Part shown: positions 30,510 to 41,360 of the stretch, piece by piece | Position numbering within the stretch: the first letter of the stretch is position 1 | Layout of the letters: each line of letters opens with the position of its first letter | Assembly: GCA_949316235.1 (NCBI GenBank) | Contig: OX438742.1 | Location: 33,982,853-34,046,852, forward strand | Source: Oegoconia quadripuncta | Lineage: Eukaryota > Arthropoda > Insecta > Lepidoptera > Autostichidae | DNA: 64,000 nt | Direction: 5' to 3' | The notes under the pieces: generated by a model | What the model was told of the DNA's origin: nothing | The model's database searches: none | Seen by the model: the letters and a program-made list of their open reading frames with translations, nothing else | Translations under genes and position numbers: made by a program

Positions 30510-31050
30510 AGCAGATCCGATTAGATAGGTCCAACTTCGAGAGAGAGGTTAATCGACGAATCCAACTCAGATGGGGCAGCGTTCGGAAAATTGTGCAACG
30601 TCTTCTTGTCCAAAACACCTCAGTACTTGAAGACGAATCTTTAATCAATGTGATGACTTATAGCACTGAAACGTGGTCACTCACTACGGGCCTCAAAAGA
30701 AGGTCGCGCAACGAGCTATGGAGACGGCAATGATTGGCCACGCTACAGGATCGAATCAGGATTGAAGAATCCGTAGACGAACGAAAGTCATTGACATAGC
30801 CCTGCGGATTCGCAAGTTGAAGTGGCAGGGCACATAGCTCAAAGAACTGGTGGCCGGTGGCGCATTAAAGTTCTCGATTGGAGACCACGCACCGGCAAGC
30901 GCAGCGTAGGAAGCCCACTCACAAGGTGAACGAAAGACCCGATGAAGGTGGACGCAAGCCGCTTCGAATCGATCGCTCTGGAAATCATGGTGGAGGCCTA
31001 TGTTCAGCAGTGAACGTCCTATGGCTGATATCTATAATGATGTTGATCAC
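30510..31050 (+). pseudogene. RTE LINE ORF2 C-terminal 180 codons, broken
   Basis: The longest RTE piece here. Readable in shifting frames are SNFEREVNRRIQLRWGSVRK, VLEDESLINVMTYSTETWSL, a region LQDRIRIEESVDERK, LETTHRQAQRRKPTHKVNER, and the end GGGLCSAVNVLWL (the usual end is EAYVQQWTS). At least three frameshifts or stops. It represents the thumb/connection region downstream of the polymerase core. The tail has degenerated to GATATCTATAATGATG. Confidence 0.75.
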
Positions 31051-34000
31051 CCTTCCACGGACTGCTCGCGTCAGACATTGCTTAACTTCATCAATCGAAA
31101 ACGAATAGCGAATGCAACTATGCCACGAGTGCTTCGACAAATCGTGCGTTTGAGATAAATATGTCAAAACTCGATCCTCTTTATTTAAAAGGTCCATAAT
31201 AAATAGTGTTGTTAGAAGTTGGTACCCGAAGCACACCCGAAGAGTGTTGCACAACATTTTTCAATTAACTGGAAATGAGGAAGCGTAATTAAGGCTTAAA
31301 ATGAGAAATTGTATCATTAAACTTTTTAATAAACACATATGATTAGGAAACGCATAAGCGGGCAACACGTCAGAGAATAATAAAGAGCAGGCCTACTATG
31401 GAGGGGGCTTCATCAGGTTCTAATTTTGTTTTCATAGAAAGATAAAAATGTTAGTTTATAATATAGGTACTGTGTTGTATATTTTTATATAGGTATGATT
31501 CGTAATGCCCCTGAAAACTAGTACTTAATTGAAAAGAAAATAGATAAATACGTGTCCAGACAAAGATTTAGTGACTGTGCTCATGATATTAATTTAAATT
31601 AATGTACATCACATCCACAGCCTTACGTCCCCACTTTTCTCAACTAGACGGTCATACTCCACCAAGAGGTCCCAATACAGATTGGTGGATTTGTGTTACA
31701 CTATCACTTGTCAGTCAGTGTACAAACCGACCCTGTAGATTCTAACTGCCTTCAATTTAGCACCGGGGCCCATTACTTAACGTGTCCTCCGCATCATGGA
31801 CTGCCATTAACAGCTGATGTTAAACGGATAGGCAATGCGAAAGCGCCGCCACGAGTATTATTTTGTTATATAGGAATAAAGAAAAGAGTAAAGACTGTTT
31901 TCGTCAAAGCTCAACTCCAAAATATCACACCAGATAGACCATAGGTCAAAGAGAGCGAAGTCACCGGTTCAAGCTATATATATCTAAGCCACATTGCACA
32001 AGTTAAATGGGTTCTCCTAATTAATTTTCTCCGACCAATATTTAATGAGCGGTGCACCGTACTATAAACCTCATTGGTTATACCAGGTATTAATTCATTT
32101 ATCACAGGCAAAAGCGAAGGCGTTTCCAATAATATCAGTGATTTCACTTTAATTAATATATATTACACAAATTCTAGTGTTTGGGCTGTAAATAATGTTG
32201 GAAACACTAAGCAGACCCGAGTGAGCACGCGTGTCGTACTTACACGTATTATAAATTCCATTGAATCTTAAGGTTTGTAATGTTAGGTAGTTATCAGCGA
32301 TATTAAAATTCAATATCTCAAAGATGTCATAAATAATTTGGGAAACACAACAAATATTGAAACGCACATATAAAATGCTGATATAATTTTGAATTCGGCT
32401 AAGATATTTAGGAGTTTTCTTGAGTTGTGAACGATATATATATATATATGAGTGGGTTTAGCAGTTCTAAATCTATCCCCCGTTCACTCACAAACACTAC
32501 TGTTTTCAATTTCAAAGAAGAAGAAGGATTCCAACAAATTCTAATAAATTACAAATCTCGTCAATGTTTATAGAAAAGCAATATTTGAGTCATAATGTAT
32601 CAAATTAGCCATAATAAGTTTCAGACTAACGATTTTAAAGAGCTACGGGTACTAATTACTATATTGTAATTTAATAAAAAATATGATAAAAAAGTAAAAT
32701 ACCAATTACTCTACGGTATACGATAGTAGGTACTGTGTACCTACAATGTAAATTGTAAAGAGGGCTCGTGTCCCATCGTAGACGCCGCTGTCGATGCTAT
32801 CTCTACCGCTCGGGATTCCACTCAAGAGCTGCCGTAGAGGATTGGCACAAATTATATTCGATCCTCCTTTTGATATTTTCAATGACAAGAACAAATTATG
32901 TAACAAATATGCAGCCATGCCATGCTACCGTATGCCAGCTGTATCCAACGGTATCTTAATCAATTAATCAAAGACAAACGAGCCGGTTAACTATTAAACT
33001 ATGTTTCACTCAACGTACATCCTAATGCGTTGTCCTAAAGCTGGTATGGATCGTCCTTTAAATTACTATACTACTAAAGCTTAAAAATATAAAACTTTTC
33101 TACGAATCTTTAAAATTGCGTTTGTCATGGGAATTATCACGAAGTCTACAATTCTCCTCTCTTCGTTACGCTGATGTTTATCCATAGGCAGGTGTAGCTA
33201 CTATGGAGCATAGTGTTCCATAGTCCTCCCCATGCTCATATAAGTTAAATTCTTTGAAGAACTTGAAGCAAAAAGGCATATTGAAGCAAAATAACATGGC
33301 AAAGTTACAGAACAATAACCTGTCGGTTTTTATATCGAAATTCAGTATGTGATTGATCTATGTAATCTCAGGATCTGAATCGAATAACGAAATTTTTTAA
33401 AGGTGACTTATCTACTATTTTTAGTATTTACCAAGCACACGAGTGTATATCAAAAATGCTAGTGAAGTCGTCGGTCTTACCTATTATTTTAGGTATAGGT
33501 GTAGATGCTTATATGCATTAATGTTTAATTACACCATTAGAACGAGTACGTCTGTGAGTGACCATTTCAATTTAATCCGACAATAAGTTGCACGAGAGTG
33601 GAGGATTTATTTCGCGAAATTGTTTATAGGGCCTGCGCGGGCGCAGCGTTATAGCGAAACACTTAACATTATTCAGGGCCAACAATAGTCCCCGATACCT
33701 TACTGCGCTCCCAGGCTAACAGTCACGCTTTTCGGCTCTTCCTTGTGGAAATCTGCATAATGCGAGAGATGCATAATAGAGTGATTAAATTATAGGTACA
33801 CCGACGACAAAATGTACCCATATGAGGATCGAGTTGTGTCCATTGTTTCATTGATTATTGATTTATTGTCTTTATTATCTACTAAAATTCTAATGCTGTA
33901 AAGCATTTAGAAGCTTATGTACTTTTTGTATTATTTTAAAGTATAGACGATTACGTAACGTATTCGAATTTCAAAGACATCTTTCGTACACCTATCACCT

Positions 34001-34746
34001 TTCAAGGAGCTACTTTCACGTTCTTTTATTTTAAAAATAGAACCGTAATATGAATTAATGGTTGCATGTGTCGTAGTATTTGAAATAACAGTCGCTGTCT
34101 TCTTTAGGGAAAAAAACACGTGATTTTGTACGCTCCAAATATTTGTTTTTCAACTGTGAAAAATTGCGTTTTCGACGGTTTGCGGTCGGTATTTAAGTAT
34201 TACGAATAAGTTGGCATTATGTTTGACTAATTTCCCGGTTTTATCTTGCGCAGCTGTGGTTGCGCACGTGATTTTAATTTATTTGTAGGTACATTTTTTG
34301 ACAAAATTTATAAAAAATTGAGTTGTTATCATCTGTTTTGAGTTTATACTAAAGGTAGGTAAAGGTAAAATTTCTAAATATATTCAATACCTTCATGTTA
34401 GATGGGGTCTACTATCTAAGGTTTCATCAGTGAGATTTCATGACCCAACATAGACACAGAACCAACATCGAAATCCGAGTAGAGTTCACGTGAAAGTGAT
34501 TTGCCACCGCACGCATCCCATATTTTGCATGTCTAATTGCTTCCTGACTCTATAAATTCGTTAAATACGACGTGTTAACAGTTAGTAGTCGTAAACAATG
34601 TAAAAGTGGTGCTAAAATTTAACCACAGATTTAATGGAACTTAGAAACGTCACAAGAAGAAAGTGCTTAATGGTTTATTATTACACTTCAAAATCAGGTA
34701 TGGTTCTTTTTAACAAAGGTTATAAACGTTATATACATTCAGTGTA
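31051..34746. other. Long stretch without recognised features
   Basis: About 3.7 kb. A (TA)8-like run lies at 32432-32448. A block at 31640-31940 (CTCCACCAAGAGGTCCCAAT, GTACAAACCGACCCTGTAGA) has the feel of an old repeat. A CGCG-containing patch occurs at 33605-33650 (GGGCCTGCGCGGGCGCAGCG). No exon supported. Confidence 0.4.
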
Positions 34747-34779
34747 CTAAGTATCGGGAATTTGTCAATAAAACAAAAA
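34747..34779. repeat. Mariner terminal inverted repeat, left
   Basis: CTAAGTATCGGGAATTTGTC then AATAAAA. This is the 3' end relative to the transposase and pairs with 35985-36011; three mismatches over the first 27 positions. Confidence 0.9.
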
Positions 34780-34786
34780 ATACAAA

Positions 34787-35829
34787 TTATTCATCTAAAT
34801 TTATTTTATCGCCTTCAAAGTAGGCCCCATGGCTTGCAATACAACATCTCCACCGCTTCACCCAGTCTTCCATACATTTTTCATAGGCTATTTGCGGTAT
34901 GGCCTTTAGCTCATTCAGCGAATTTTCTTTTATGGCTTCTATCGACTCAAAACGTTTTCCTCGAAGTGGTAATTTTAACTTGGGAAATAAAAAAAAGTCA
35001 GACGGAGCCATATCAGGGTGAATACGGTGCTTGGTCGAGAACTTTTGTTGAATTTTTCGCTAAAAACTCTTTCACTATAATGGCTGTGTGTGATGGTGCA
35101 TTATCATGGTGCAGCATCCATGAGTTGTGTTGCCACAAATCTGGACGTTTTCGGCGGATACTCTCACGCAAACGCTTCATGACGCCTAAATAATATTCTT
35201 TATTCACTGTTTCTCCCTCTGGAAGGAATTCGGAGTGAACCACACCACATTTTGGAGCGACTTTGCCGCGGTTTTTTAGGTTTCGGCTCGTTTTCGAGAC
35301 GCCATTCTGAAGACTGTTGGCTTGTTTGCATGTCGTACTCATAAACCCATGTCTCGTCGCCAGTTATTATACGTTTCATAAAGGTCGGATCCGTAGAAGC
35401 TCGGGAAACCATGTCTTCAGCGACATGCTTTCGCTGCGCTTTTTGAACAAAATTGAGCTCTTTTGGAACTAGTCGAGCGGCGACGCGTTTCATGCCTAAA
35501 ATGTCAATGAGAATGTTGTGGACGGACTTAAAAGATATGTTCACCTCACTAGCCAACTCTCTCAGACTCATACGTCGATTTTCGAGCACTAGCTTCTTGA
35601 TTCTGTCGATATTTTCTTTGGTCGTAGCGGTTGAAGGTCTACCAGAACGAGGCAAGTCTACTACTACTTCTCGGCCTTCTTTATAAGCCTTATACCATTC
35701 ATAAGCCCTTGTTTTCGATATACACGATTCGCCGTAGGTATTTCGCAACATTTTTAGTGATTCACCACATGAAATATCATTTGAAACACAAAATTTAAGG
35801 CACACTCTTTGTTCAACAATATTTTCCAT
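34787..35829 (-). pseudogene. Mariner transposase (D,D34D), two lesions
   Basis: Cut-and-paste transposase remnant. From ATG at 35829: an N-terminal paired-like DNA-binding region (residues ~1-110) with the GRP linker motif at residues 63-65 (SGRPS), and LVPKEL (120-125) corresponding to the mariner WVPHEL. First catalytic aspartate is D158 in ITGDETWV. Near 35248 about 28 bp appear deleted, removing roughly ten residues before GVVHSEFLPEGETVNKEYYL and shifting the frame. Second aspartate is in LHHDNAPSH. A one-base C insertion near 35012 breaks the frame within YSPDMAPSD, whose last D is the third catalytic residue, 34 residues after the second. The C-terminus (GKRFESIEAIKENSLNELKA to the stop at 34787) is intact. 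Normal size would be about 345 residues. Confidence 0.92.
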
Positions 35830-35984
35830 TGTAAAAATCGCCGAGGACTCAAAACTATGACCAACAAAAAGTGTAGTTTAAAACAAATTAAATGACAGAT
35901 CCCGCTCAAATTTTGCGCGCTAAATCAGTACAGTGCTACCAACATGCAGTAAAAAAATTAGAACGACCTCTTTTACGCGGGTCT

Positions 35985-36011
35985 TTTTATTGACATATTC
36001 CCGATACTTTT
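35985..36011. repeat. Mariner terminal inverted repeat, right
   Basis: TTTTATTGACATATTCCCGA then TACTTTT, complementary to the left terminus. The TA at 36012-36013 is the duplicated target. Confidence 0.9.
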
Positions 36012-36013
36012 TA

Positions 36014-37204
36014 CACAGAGTAGTATAATATCTCTCTATATATGAACGCGTATAGTACCTACTCATAATTTGAAATTTGTCACATTCGTCTGCGATTCTC
36101 TCAGCAGGGCTCACGGAAGTCCTGGCTCGTGTCACGGCACAAAGCTAAGTGACACAGGTTAGGTTACTAGTGCACTTAGTTACAAACGCTTTAGGTTCTT
36201 TCTCCTGTATTTCTTGTATGTGTGTTGTAGTCTTTTCTAAATTCTACTTTTTACTGAGTACTCTTTTGTGCCCCTTTGCCTTTGTTTAGAGATTTCATAC
36301 TACAATATATTATGTGCAATATATGAACCAACCCGTCTATTCACTATGGGACTTTCCACCAAAAAACATCAGTGGAATTATAGTTTTCACGACGATGGGC
36401 TCTACCCCTGTCACGTTGTTTCAAGTATTAAATTTTAATATTTTGAACACCCAAACGTTTATGTTTGGGATATCTCTGACCACCCATTTGGGATAAAGGT
36501 CGTGATATGTATATTAACTGTAATTTTTAATCTGAAATAGAAACGTTTAGGTAGTACGTATATATAAAGGGCAGGTACCGAAGTCTTTGATTTAGCCGTA
36601 GAATTTTTTGTTATTATAATTTGTTGTTTTATTAAGTTATCTGGCGCTCTCACCCTCGTGACGCACATTTTCACGTTATCCAAGCCCAATGGATAATAAT
36701 AAAGTGTTGACAGTCGACACGTGTTCCGCCCTTACGTTGATGTATGCCACGCCTAATTATCTACGAAATTTCACTGGGTTTCTACAAAATTACTCAATTA
36801 AGTTCGTAAACATTTGGGAAGTTTCAAGAGACTCGAGTTCATAACATATAAATCTCTTAGGTTCTGATTAATTAGACCAGATGCATTGAACACGTGATTG
36901 TGTAGAAAACAATTTTATTTTTTTAAAGAATAGGGATAAAAAAAAGTATTTTAAATTTAGTATTTTAAAGTATTTGAATTTAGATATAACCAGTGAAATT
37001 CATTCCAAATTACCCTTCATTTTGATACGCCACTGGATAGCTTTTGGAGAAAAAAAATATTTGAAGATCTACAGTTTGGCACAACAAATCCGCTATTTTG
37101 ATATCTACCCAGCGACATTCGCGCAATAAAGACGAATCTGACGTCTCATCAAAATCGGTTCAGCCGTTTGTTAGTTATGGGGAAACATAGGGGCGGATAT
37201 ATCA
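36014..37204. other. Intergenic, nothing recognised
   Basis: A small hairpin CCCAAACGTTTATGTTTGGG lies at about 36450-36470, and AAAATCGGTTCAGCCGTTTG near 37150 is a scrap of the GT-core repeat group. No exon supported. Confidence 0.45.
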
Positions 37205-37720
37205 TATATTCTTTATTGCACCAAAATATTACAATAACAGAGTACAAACAATAGGTCACGTACAAAGGTGGACTTATCTCTTTAAGAGATCTCTTCCTTT
37301 CAACCTGAGCATTGAAATAGGAAACTTAGTAAATTTGGGGTTTAGCACTAAATTGTGTGCAAAAGAAAAAATCATATAACGAATAATAAAACAAATAAAA
37401 AAAGAAAAGATAACTGAATAATAAACTTACACTAAATATATTACATATACCTACTGCGAAATATATACATAACATAATTTAAATATATATATATATACTA
37501 TAAACCTACATACACATACTAATAATATCACGAAAGATGGGAGAGGTAATGCTCTTTTAGCCTTTTCTTAAATACTGCAATTGAAGGGCTGTCCTGAATT
37601 AATTTTGGCAGTTTATTCCACATCATGGCTGCTTGAACACTAAAGGAGTGAAAAAGAAAGTTTGTGGTGGCTCTAGGACAGGCAAGTGGATATACATACA
37701 GGTCAAACACTTAACCCTCC
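37205..37720 (-). mobile_element. LINE ORF2 C-terminus and 3' UTR
   Basis: On the minus strand a C-terminal coding piece (TTNFLFHSFSVQAAMMWNKL, PKLIQDSPSIAVFKKRLKEH) ends at the stop at 37528. This is the 'FxxQAAxLWNxLP...FKxxLKxH' ending of Jockey/CR1-group LINEs. About 200 bp below begins a conserved 3' UTR: GAAAGGAAGAGATCTCTTAA, AGATAAGTCCACCTTTGTAC, TTGTTTGTACTC, TTTTGGTGCAATAAAGAATA, which includes AATAAA near its end. The same UTR is on the plus strand at 53750. The rest of the ORF is missing. Confidence 0.75.
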
Positions 37721-38085
37721 TGTTTTAGCTTGACTAAAAAACCGAACAGCCTATATTTTGAGTGCTGCAGCGGACTTTTCGCCTTAGGCTTCGAAGGTGT
37801 TTTATGTTGTTATTTTCATAAAAAAATTGTTATTTGGAATACTGTGTCGGGATTATAAATCAAATCGTTATACTTATATTATAATTGAATATCAGCAATA
37901 CCTAATTGAATTGTTCCGTAGATAAGGTTCCAGTCACTATCCCCGGACTGCATCTTCACACCTTAACCAACATGGGATCAACCTGGTCATAAACCGTATC
38001 AAAAAAAATCGGATAACAACTGACGAAAGAAAATACATAAAAAATATACATATACCTTCCTCCTTTTTTGAAGTCGGCTAAAACC
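37721..38085. other. Intergenic; end of a dispersed repeat
   Basis: CCTTCCTCCTTTTTTGAAGTCGG at about 38057-38079 is the typical end-word of a common lepidopteran repeat; the rest is not resolved. Confidence 0.4.
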
Positions 38086-38451
38086 ACCGAGACTAAGGCC
38101 CGTATTAATAAACCATTCTCAAGATTGAGAACAGTCTTGTGACCGGTCTCAAGTAAACGTGTTGATTAATAAACCTAACTTGAGACCTGAAAAGCACGTA
38201 CATACTCAAGCAGTACTAACTTGAGAGGTGCGTGTTTAATAAACGAAACTCAAGATTATCATTCATTCGTCGCTGAGGCGAATACTTGAGAAGTGATCTC
38301 AGCTGAGTAGACTTCAAGATTGGTTAATAAATTAGCGCGGAGCTTGAGATAGCGTCAACTGCTTAAGACGCATCTCGGCTGATACAGCCTCAAGACTTCT
38401 ATTGAGATTGACTTATTAATATGGGCCTAGCAGACTTGAGCTAGTCTCGGT
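38086..38451. repeat. Large foldback MITE, about 365 bp
   Basis: Outer arms ACCGAGACTAAGGCCCGTAT, then TAATAAACC on the left; complemented right end ACCGAGACTAGCTCAAGTCT and GGCCCATATTAATAAG, with a 12-bp insertion in the right arm. The interior is made of repeated CTCAAG / CTTGAG and TTAATAAA words that pair in several ways. No coding capacity. Shares the GGCCCRTATTA core terminus with 19702 and 41361. Confidence 0.7.
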
Positions 38452-38722
38452 AGAAATAAATCAATAAGTGGGTTTTAATATTTAGGTACTAATAAATGTG
38501 AGAGGAGATTTATTAATCTTCGCTTCACGTCGTAATGCTACGTATTGTTTACCATCCCGGGAAACAGGCCATTTTTCATTTCGCTAAAATACGGAACAGT
38601 TCAGAACAAAGGGAAATTTATTATTCTCCAGAAAACGCTAAGAAATGCTCCATTACACGCACAATAATAAGATGGAAAATTAAGCATCCTAATAATCTAT
38701 ACTTATACATCCTATATTTTGA
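38452..38722. other. Nothing recognised
   Basis: Open on the plus strand in one frame (38535 onward), running into the SINE that follows; composition is not protein-like. Confidence 0.4.
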
Positions 38723-39012
38723 CGATCTGTTTGGTGTAGTGTTTAGAAACTCTGACCACTATACCAACAGGTCGCGGGTTCGAATCCCGCTAGGGGCATA
38801 TGTTTGTGTGATGAATACGGACATTGTGTAACCGAGTTATGGATGTTTTCATTTATAATAAGTATTTATTTACAAAAAAATGTATTTATAAAGTATATCA
38901 ACCATCTGGTCTCCACAACACAAGCCTTGCTTACTGTGGAACTAGATGGCGCTGTGTATGTCTAAGAATATTTATTTATTATTTATTTTATTATTATTAT
39001 TTTAATTATTGT
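38723..39012 (+). repeat. SINE-B variant (SINE-B2), full length
   Basis: Head GATCTGTTTGGTGTAGTGTT, TTAGAAACTCTGACCACTAT, B box GGTCGCGGGTTCGAATCCCG. Body CTAGGGGCATATGTTTGTGT, GATGAATACGGACATTG, CGAGTTATGGATGTTTTC. Distinct 3' part ACCATCTGGTCTCCACAACA, GAACTAGATGGCGCTGTGTA and a (TTATT)n tail. The head retains a more tRNA-like anticodon-arm spacing than SINE-B. Sister copy at 51527. Confidence 0.85.
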
Positions 39013-39016
39013 TTTT

Positions 39017-39121
39017 ACCGCCTCCGTGGCTCAATGTAAACAACGTAAGATTTATAAAAGAAGGTCGCTGGTTTGATTCCCAGCGATGTACATGTTTAGT
39101 AACCGGTTTGGTTGTTGGTGG
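39017..39121 (+). repeat. SINE-A 5' part with intact head
   Basis: CCGCCTCCGTGGCTCAATGT (A box), GCTGGTTTGATTCCCAGCGA (B box), then TGTTTAGTAACCGGTTTGGT. It stops just before the GGTAGGGCATTTT motif, which reappears at 39782, implying an insertion between. Confidence 0.8.
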
Positions 39122-39778
39122 TTGTGAACATAAAGGATTTTTTTTACTATTAAAAGATCGCATGTGGATCACCGATTACAGTGAACAAACCGCTCATTCT
39201 TTCACTGCGAGAATACCTTTTGAATTTGGAACAGACAGGAATGTAGTAGTGCAAAATAAGATTATGAAAACTTCATTTGATCCATTTAGTGACACTTATA
39301 CATTACAAATTAATTTTTTGGGTTGTATGTACTACCTAACACAACATAAAAATATATGGAATATCAATATAAAGTATGCAGTACCTAGTTTTCGGTGTCG
39401 AGAGGAGAAAAGCGACTACAACGCTCTTATAATAAGAGGAAGAACAGACAGAATAATAAGAAAAACGTGCTGAACGTACTGGCTTGGATTAGCCCAATTT
39501 AATTCCCGCCAATTTTAATTAGTCTCTGTAGTCGTGTCATTGTAACATCCAATACAGGTAATAAAATTTCGTTTTGATACTTTTTCTGATATTACCGATT
39601 ACTCGTAAGCATAATAAATGCGATTAAGATTAACATAGATATTATTACGCTACTATTTATTTTCTCGCAGTCAATAATAATAAGTAGAGTAAGGTCATAA
39701 ATCGTGAACGAAAATATTTTTGTTCCCTTTTTATTTTCATTTGTTGGGTAATCTATTATTTTTAGTTTTATGGTGTGT
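39122..39778. mobile_element. Probable 650-bp insertion with a 115-codon open frame
   Basis: Separates the two SINE-A parts. The plus-strand frame from about 39126 to the stop at 39471 includes GFFLLLKDRMWITDYSEQTA, ARIPFEFGTDRNVVVQNKIM and NFLGCMYYLTQHKNIWNINI. It resembles no family I can name, and no upstream ATG is certain because the frame opens inside the SINE. The remainder (39480-39778) is AT-rich. No inverted termini or poly(A) identify the element. It may be a fragment of a larger transposon or an unrelated juxtaposition. Confidence 0.35.
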
Positions 39779-39890
39779 GTGTGGTAGGGCATTTTACATC
39801 ACACCAAGCAGCAATATTAATAACAATGTTATTGTTAAATATACATTATGATTGAAGGCAAACGCTAAGCCGTTGTGTATAAAAAATATT
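39779..39890 (+). repeat. SINE-A 3' part, decayed
   Basis: GTGGTAGGGCATTTTACATC, CAAGCAGCAATATTAATAAC, then GATTGAAGGCAAACGCTAAG and CCGTTGTGTATAAAAAAT. The middle is deleted. It continues the copy whose head is at 39017. Confidence 0.65.
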
Positions 39891-40154
39891 CAAAGTCTGC
39901 AGAAAATACGCAGACAAAAATAAATTAAATTTCAAAATAACTATAGAGATTTTGAATTTGGAATCAAAACAACTCCTGAGTAAATATCCCCGTAAGCCAC
40001 ATTCGTTACTAGGTTCTATTCCATTTGTTACCTAATTTGTTTATAAATTGCATTTTATTTGCAACGTGCAAGAAATATATCCTTTATTGTGGTAAAAATA
40101 AAAGAAAAAATCATTTCCATTCACTTCACTCACTACCCACACCCACAGAAATAA

Positions 40155-40552
40155 TTTTTTTTTTTTAGTTTTATTTTCTCCTCTAGGAGAAGGCAAAGGG
40201 ATCTAGCCCATAACAGCCATGTCTTATTTATCTTATTTCTTCATTTTGTAAGTCAGTCTCAGTCAAAACAAGTCATTCGTCGTATACTTGGCGTATACAT
40301 AGTCTAGTCACGGTCAAGTCATTCTTCAGTAAAGTGGCAGAATGCTTTACAAAAGATTTTGGCGGCTTCTTGTGGGAACCCGAAAGCTCCGTTACGCACT
40401 TTAATTTACACTTCCCTTCACTTGTACACCATCACTAACGTTTGCTGCACAATATTCTGCCATTATTAAGCTTCAAAAGTCAGAATGCACAAATTATAAG
40501 AACTATAAAGAAAAATGCTACTTCACTCGCCGAGTTCCCGCCAAAAAGCCTC
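40155..40552 (-). mobile_element. Unrecognised retroposed transcript, copy 2 (poly(A), 13-bp TSD)
   Basis: 398-bp insertion bounded by perfect direct repeats CCCACAGAAATAA at 40142-40154 and 40553-40565. On the minus strand it starts GGAGGCTTTTTGGCGGGAAC, carries ATGGCAGAATATTGTGCAGC, GTGTAAATTAAAGTGCGTAA and CACAAGAAGCCGCC, then ends CTCCTAGAGGAGAAAATAAA, ACT and a run of 12 A. AATAAA shortly before a terminal A run plus a long duplication are the marks of target-primed reverse transcription of a polyadenylated RNA. The ATG frame closes after 20 codons; another stretch (KCVTELSGSHKKPPKSFVKH) is open in both copies. Compared with copy 1 (21855) there is an 11-bp duplication around GTATAC. Whether this is a SINE-like family or retrocopies of a host gene I cannot tell. 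Confidence 0.8.
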
Positions 40553-40565
40553 CCCACAGAAATAA

Positions 40566-40989
40566 ATAAACCAGTTTTTTAATCTGACGGTTCCGCTTGC
40601 GGTCCGGTTCACGCCCCGCCGATCACGTCACGAGCTAATCTGTTCACTATGAGCGCGCTCATCGTCGGTGCAATTGTGCCACGTGTGCTTACGATTTTAT
40701 TAATAATTATAGTATGTCTAAAGTACACCTATTATTCGTATTTATGGTATATATATATTATGTGTATGAAATATGCAGGTACTTAGGTACTCATTATTTG
40801 TGTGTGTCCCATGAGCGTCCGTGATCTCACCATAGGCTCCACTGAAAACCAGCGTTGTAGTCGTTCTTCTTCTCTCGACTACAACAAATGCTGAGTTGGG
40901 GACCTGATTTGATGCCACTTTGCGACACCGAAAACTATCCAATGCATACCTACTTAGGTATATTAAGTTCCACATTTTTAAATTGTGTT
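40566..40989. other. Intergenic with a GC-richer patch
   Basis: A patch at 40585-40690 (GGTTCCGCTTGCGGTCCGGT, CACGCCCCGCCGATCACGTC) is GC-richer and CpG-containing; unassigned. Confidence 0.4.
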
Positions 40990-41081
40990 ATAATAGTACA
41001 TAGGTAACAATTAAATGTATTTTTTAAGTGTCGCTAAATGGATCAAATAAAGTTTTCTTATTCTTATTCTTATTCTTATTT
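40990..41081 (+). mobile_element. LINE 3' end with (TTCTTA)n tail
   Basis: GTCGCTAAATGGATCAAATAAAG followed by about four TTCTTA units (41055-41080). The AATAAAG-plus-short-repeat ending is common to Jockey/CR1-type lepidopteran LINEs. Only the terminal piece is present. Confidence 0.5.
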
Positions 41082-41360
41082 GAATTTGGGACTATCCATA
41101 TCTGTGACAATTATTATTTTTAAACGACTAAAGAGGAGAGACAAATAAGGTTGTAAATTTAAAAAAGTAAACGTGATATTCTATTCATTATGATACTGTT
41201 CTGTTGAAAAACACCGGAATCTTGGTATTGTGTTTCTGTATTTGATAATATACATGCTTGGAACGTAATCGCTATAGATTACTCTAATTCCTACTTATAC
41301 CCAGTCAGCATAGTACGCCGGTCTCTGCAGTAATGTACCTAATGTTCACGTAATAGATAG

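Larger units (their letters stand above)
34747..36011 (-). mobile_element. Mariner element, complete length, inactive
   Basis: A 1265-bp Tc1/mariner-superfamily DNA transposon. TA flanks both ends (34745-34746 and 36012-36013), the expected target duplication. Terminal inverted repeats match over about 36 bp: left CTAAGTATCGGGAATTTGTC, then AATAAAA; right, complemented, AAAAGTATCGGGAATATGTC, then AATAAAA. It holds one transposase frame on the minus strand, now broken. Length and layout are normal for an autonomous mariner, so this copy arrived whole and was mutated in place. Confidence 0.93.

Noticed and set aside
34762..35193. 143-codon plus-strand open frame
   Set aside because: It is the antisense of the mariner transposase C-terminal half, whose motifs are clear on the minus strand.
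39009..39473. 154-residue protein starting at an ATG-like codon in this frame
   Set aside because: The first ~40 residues are translated from a SINE-A head, so the frame is not an ancestral gene as drawn; only the part after 39122 is kept as a question.
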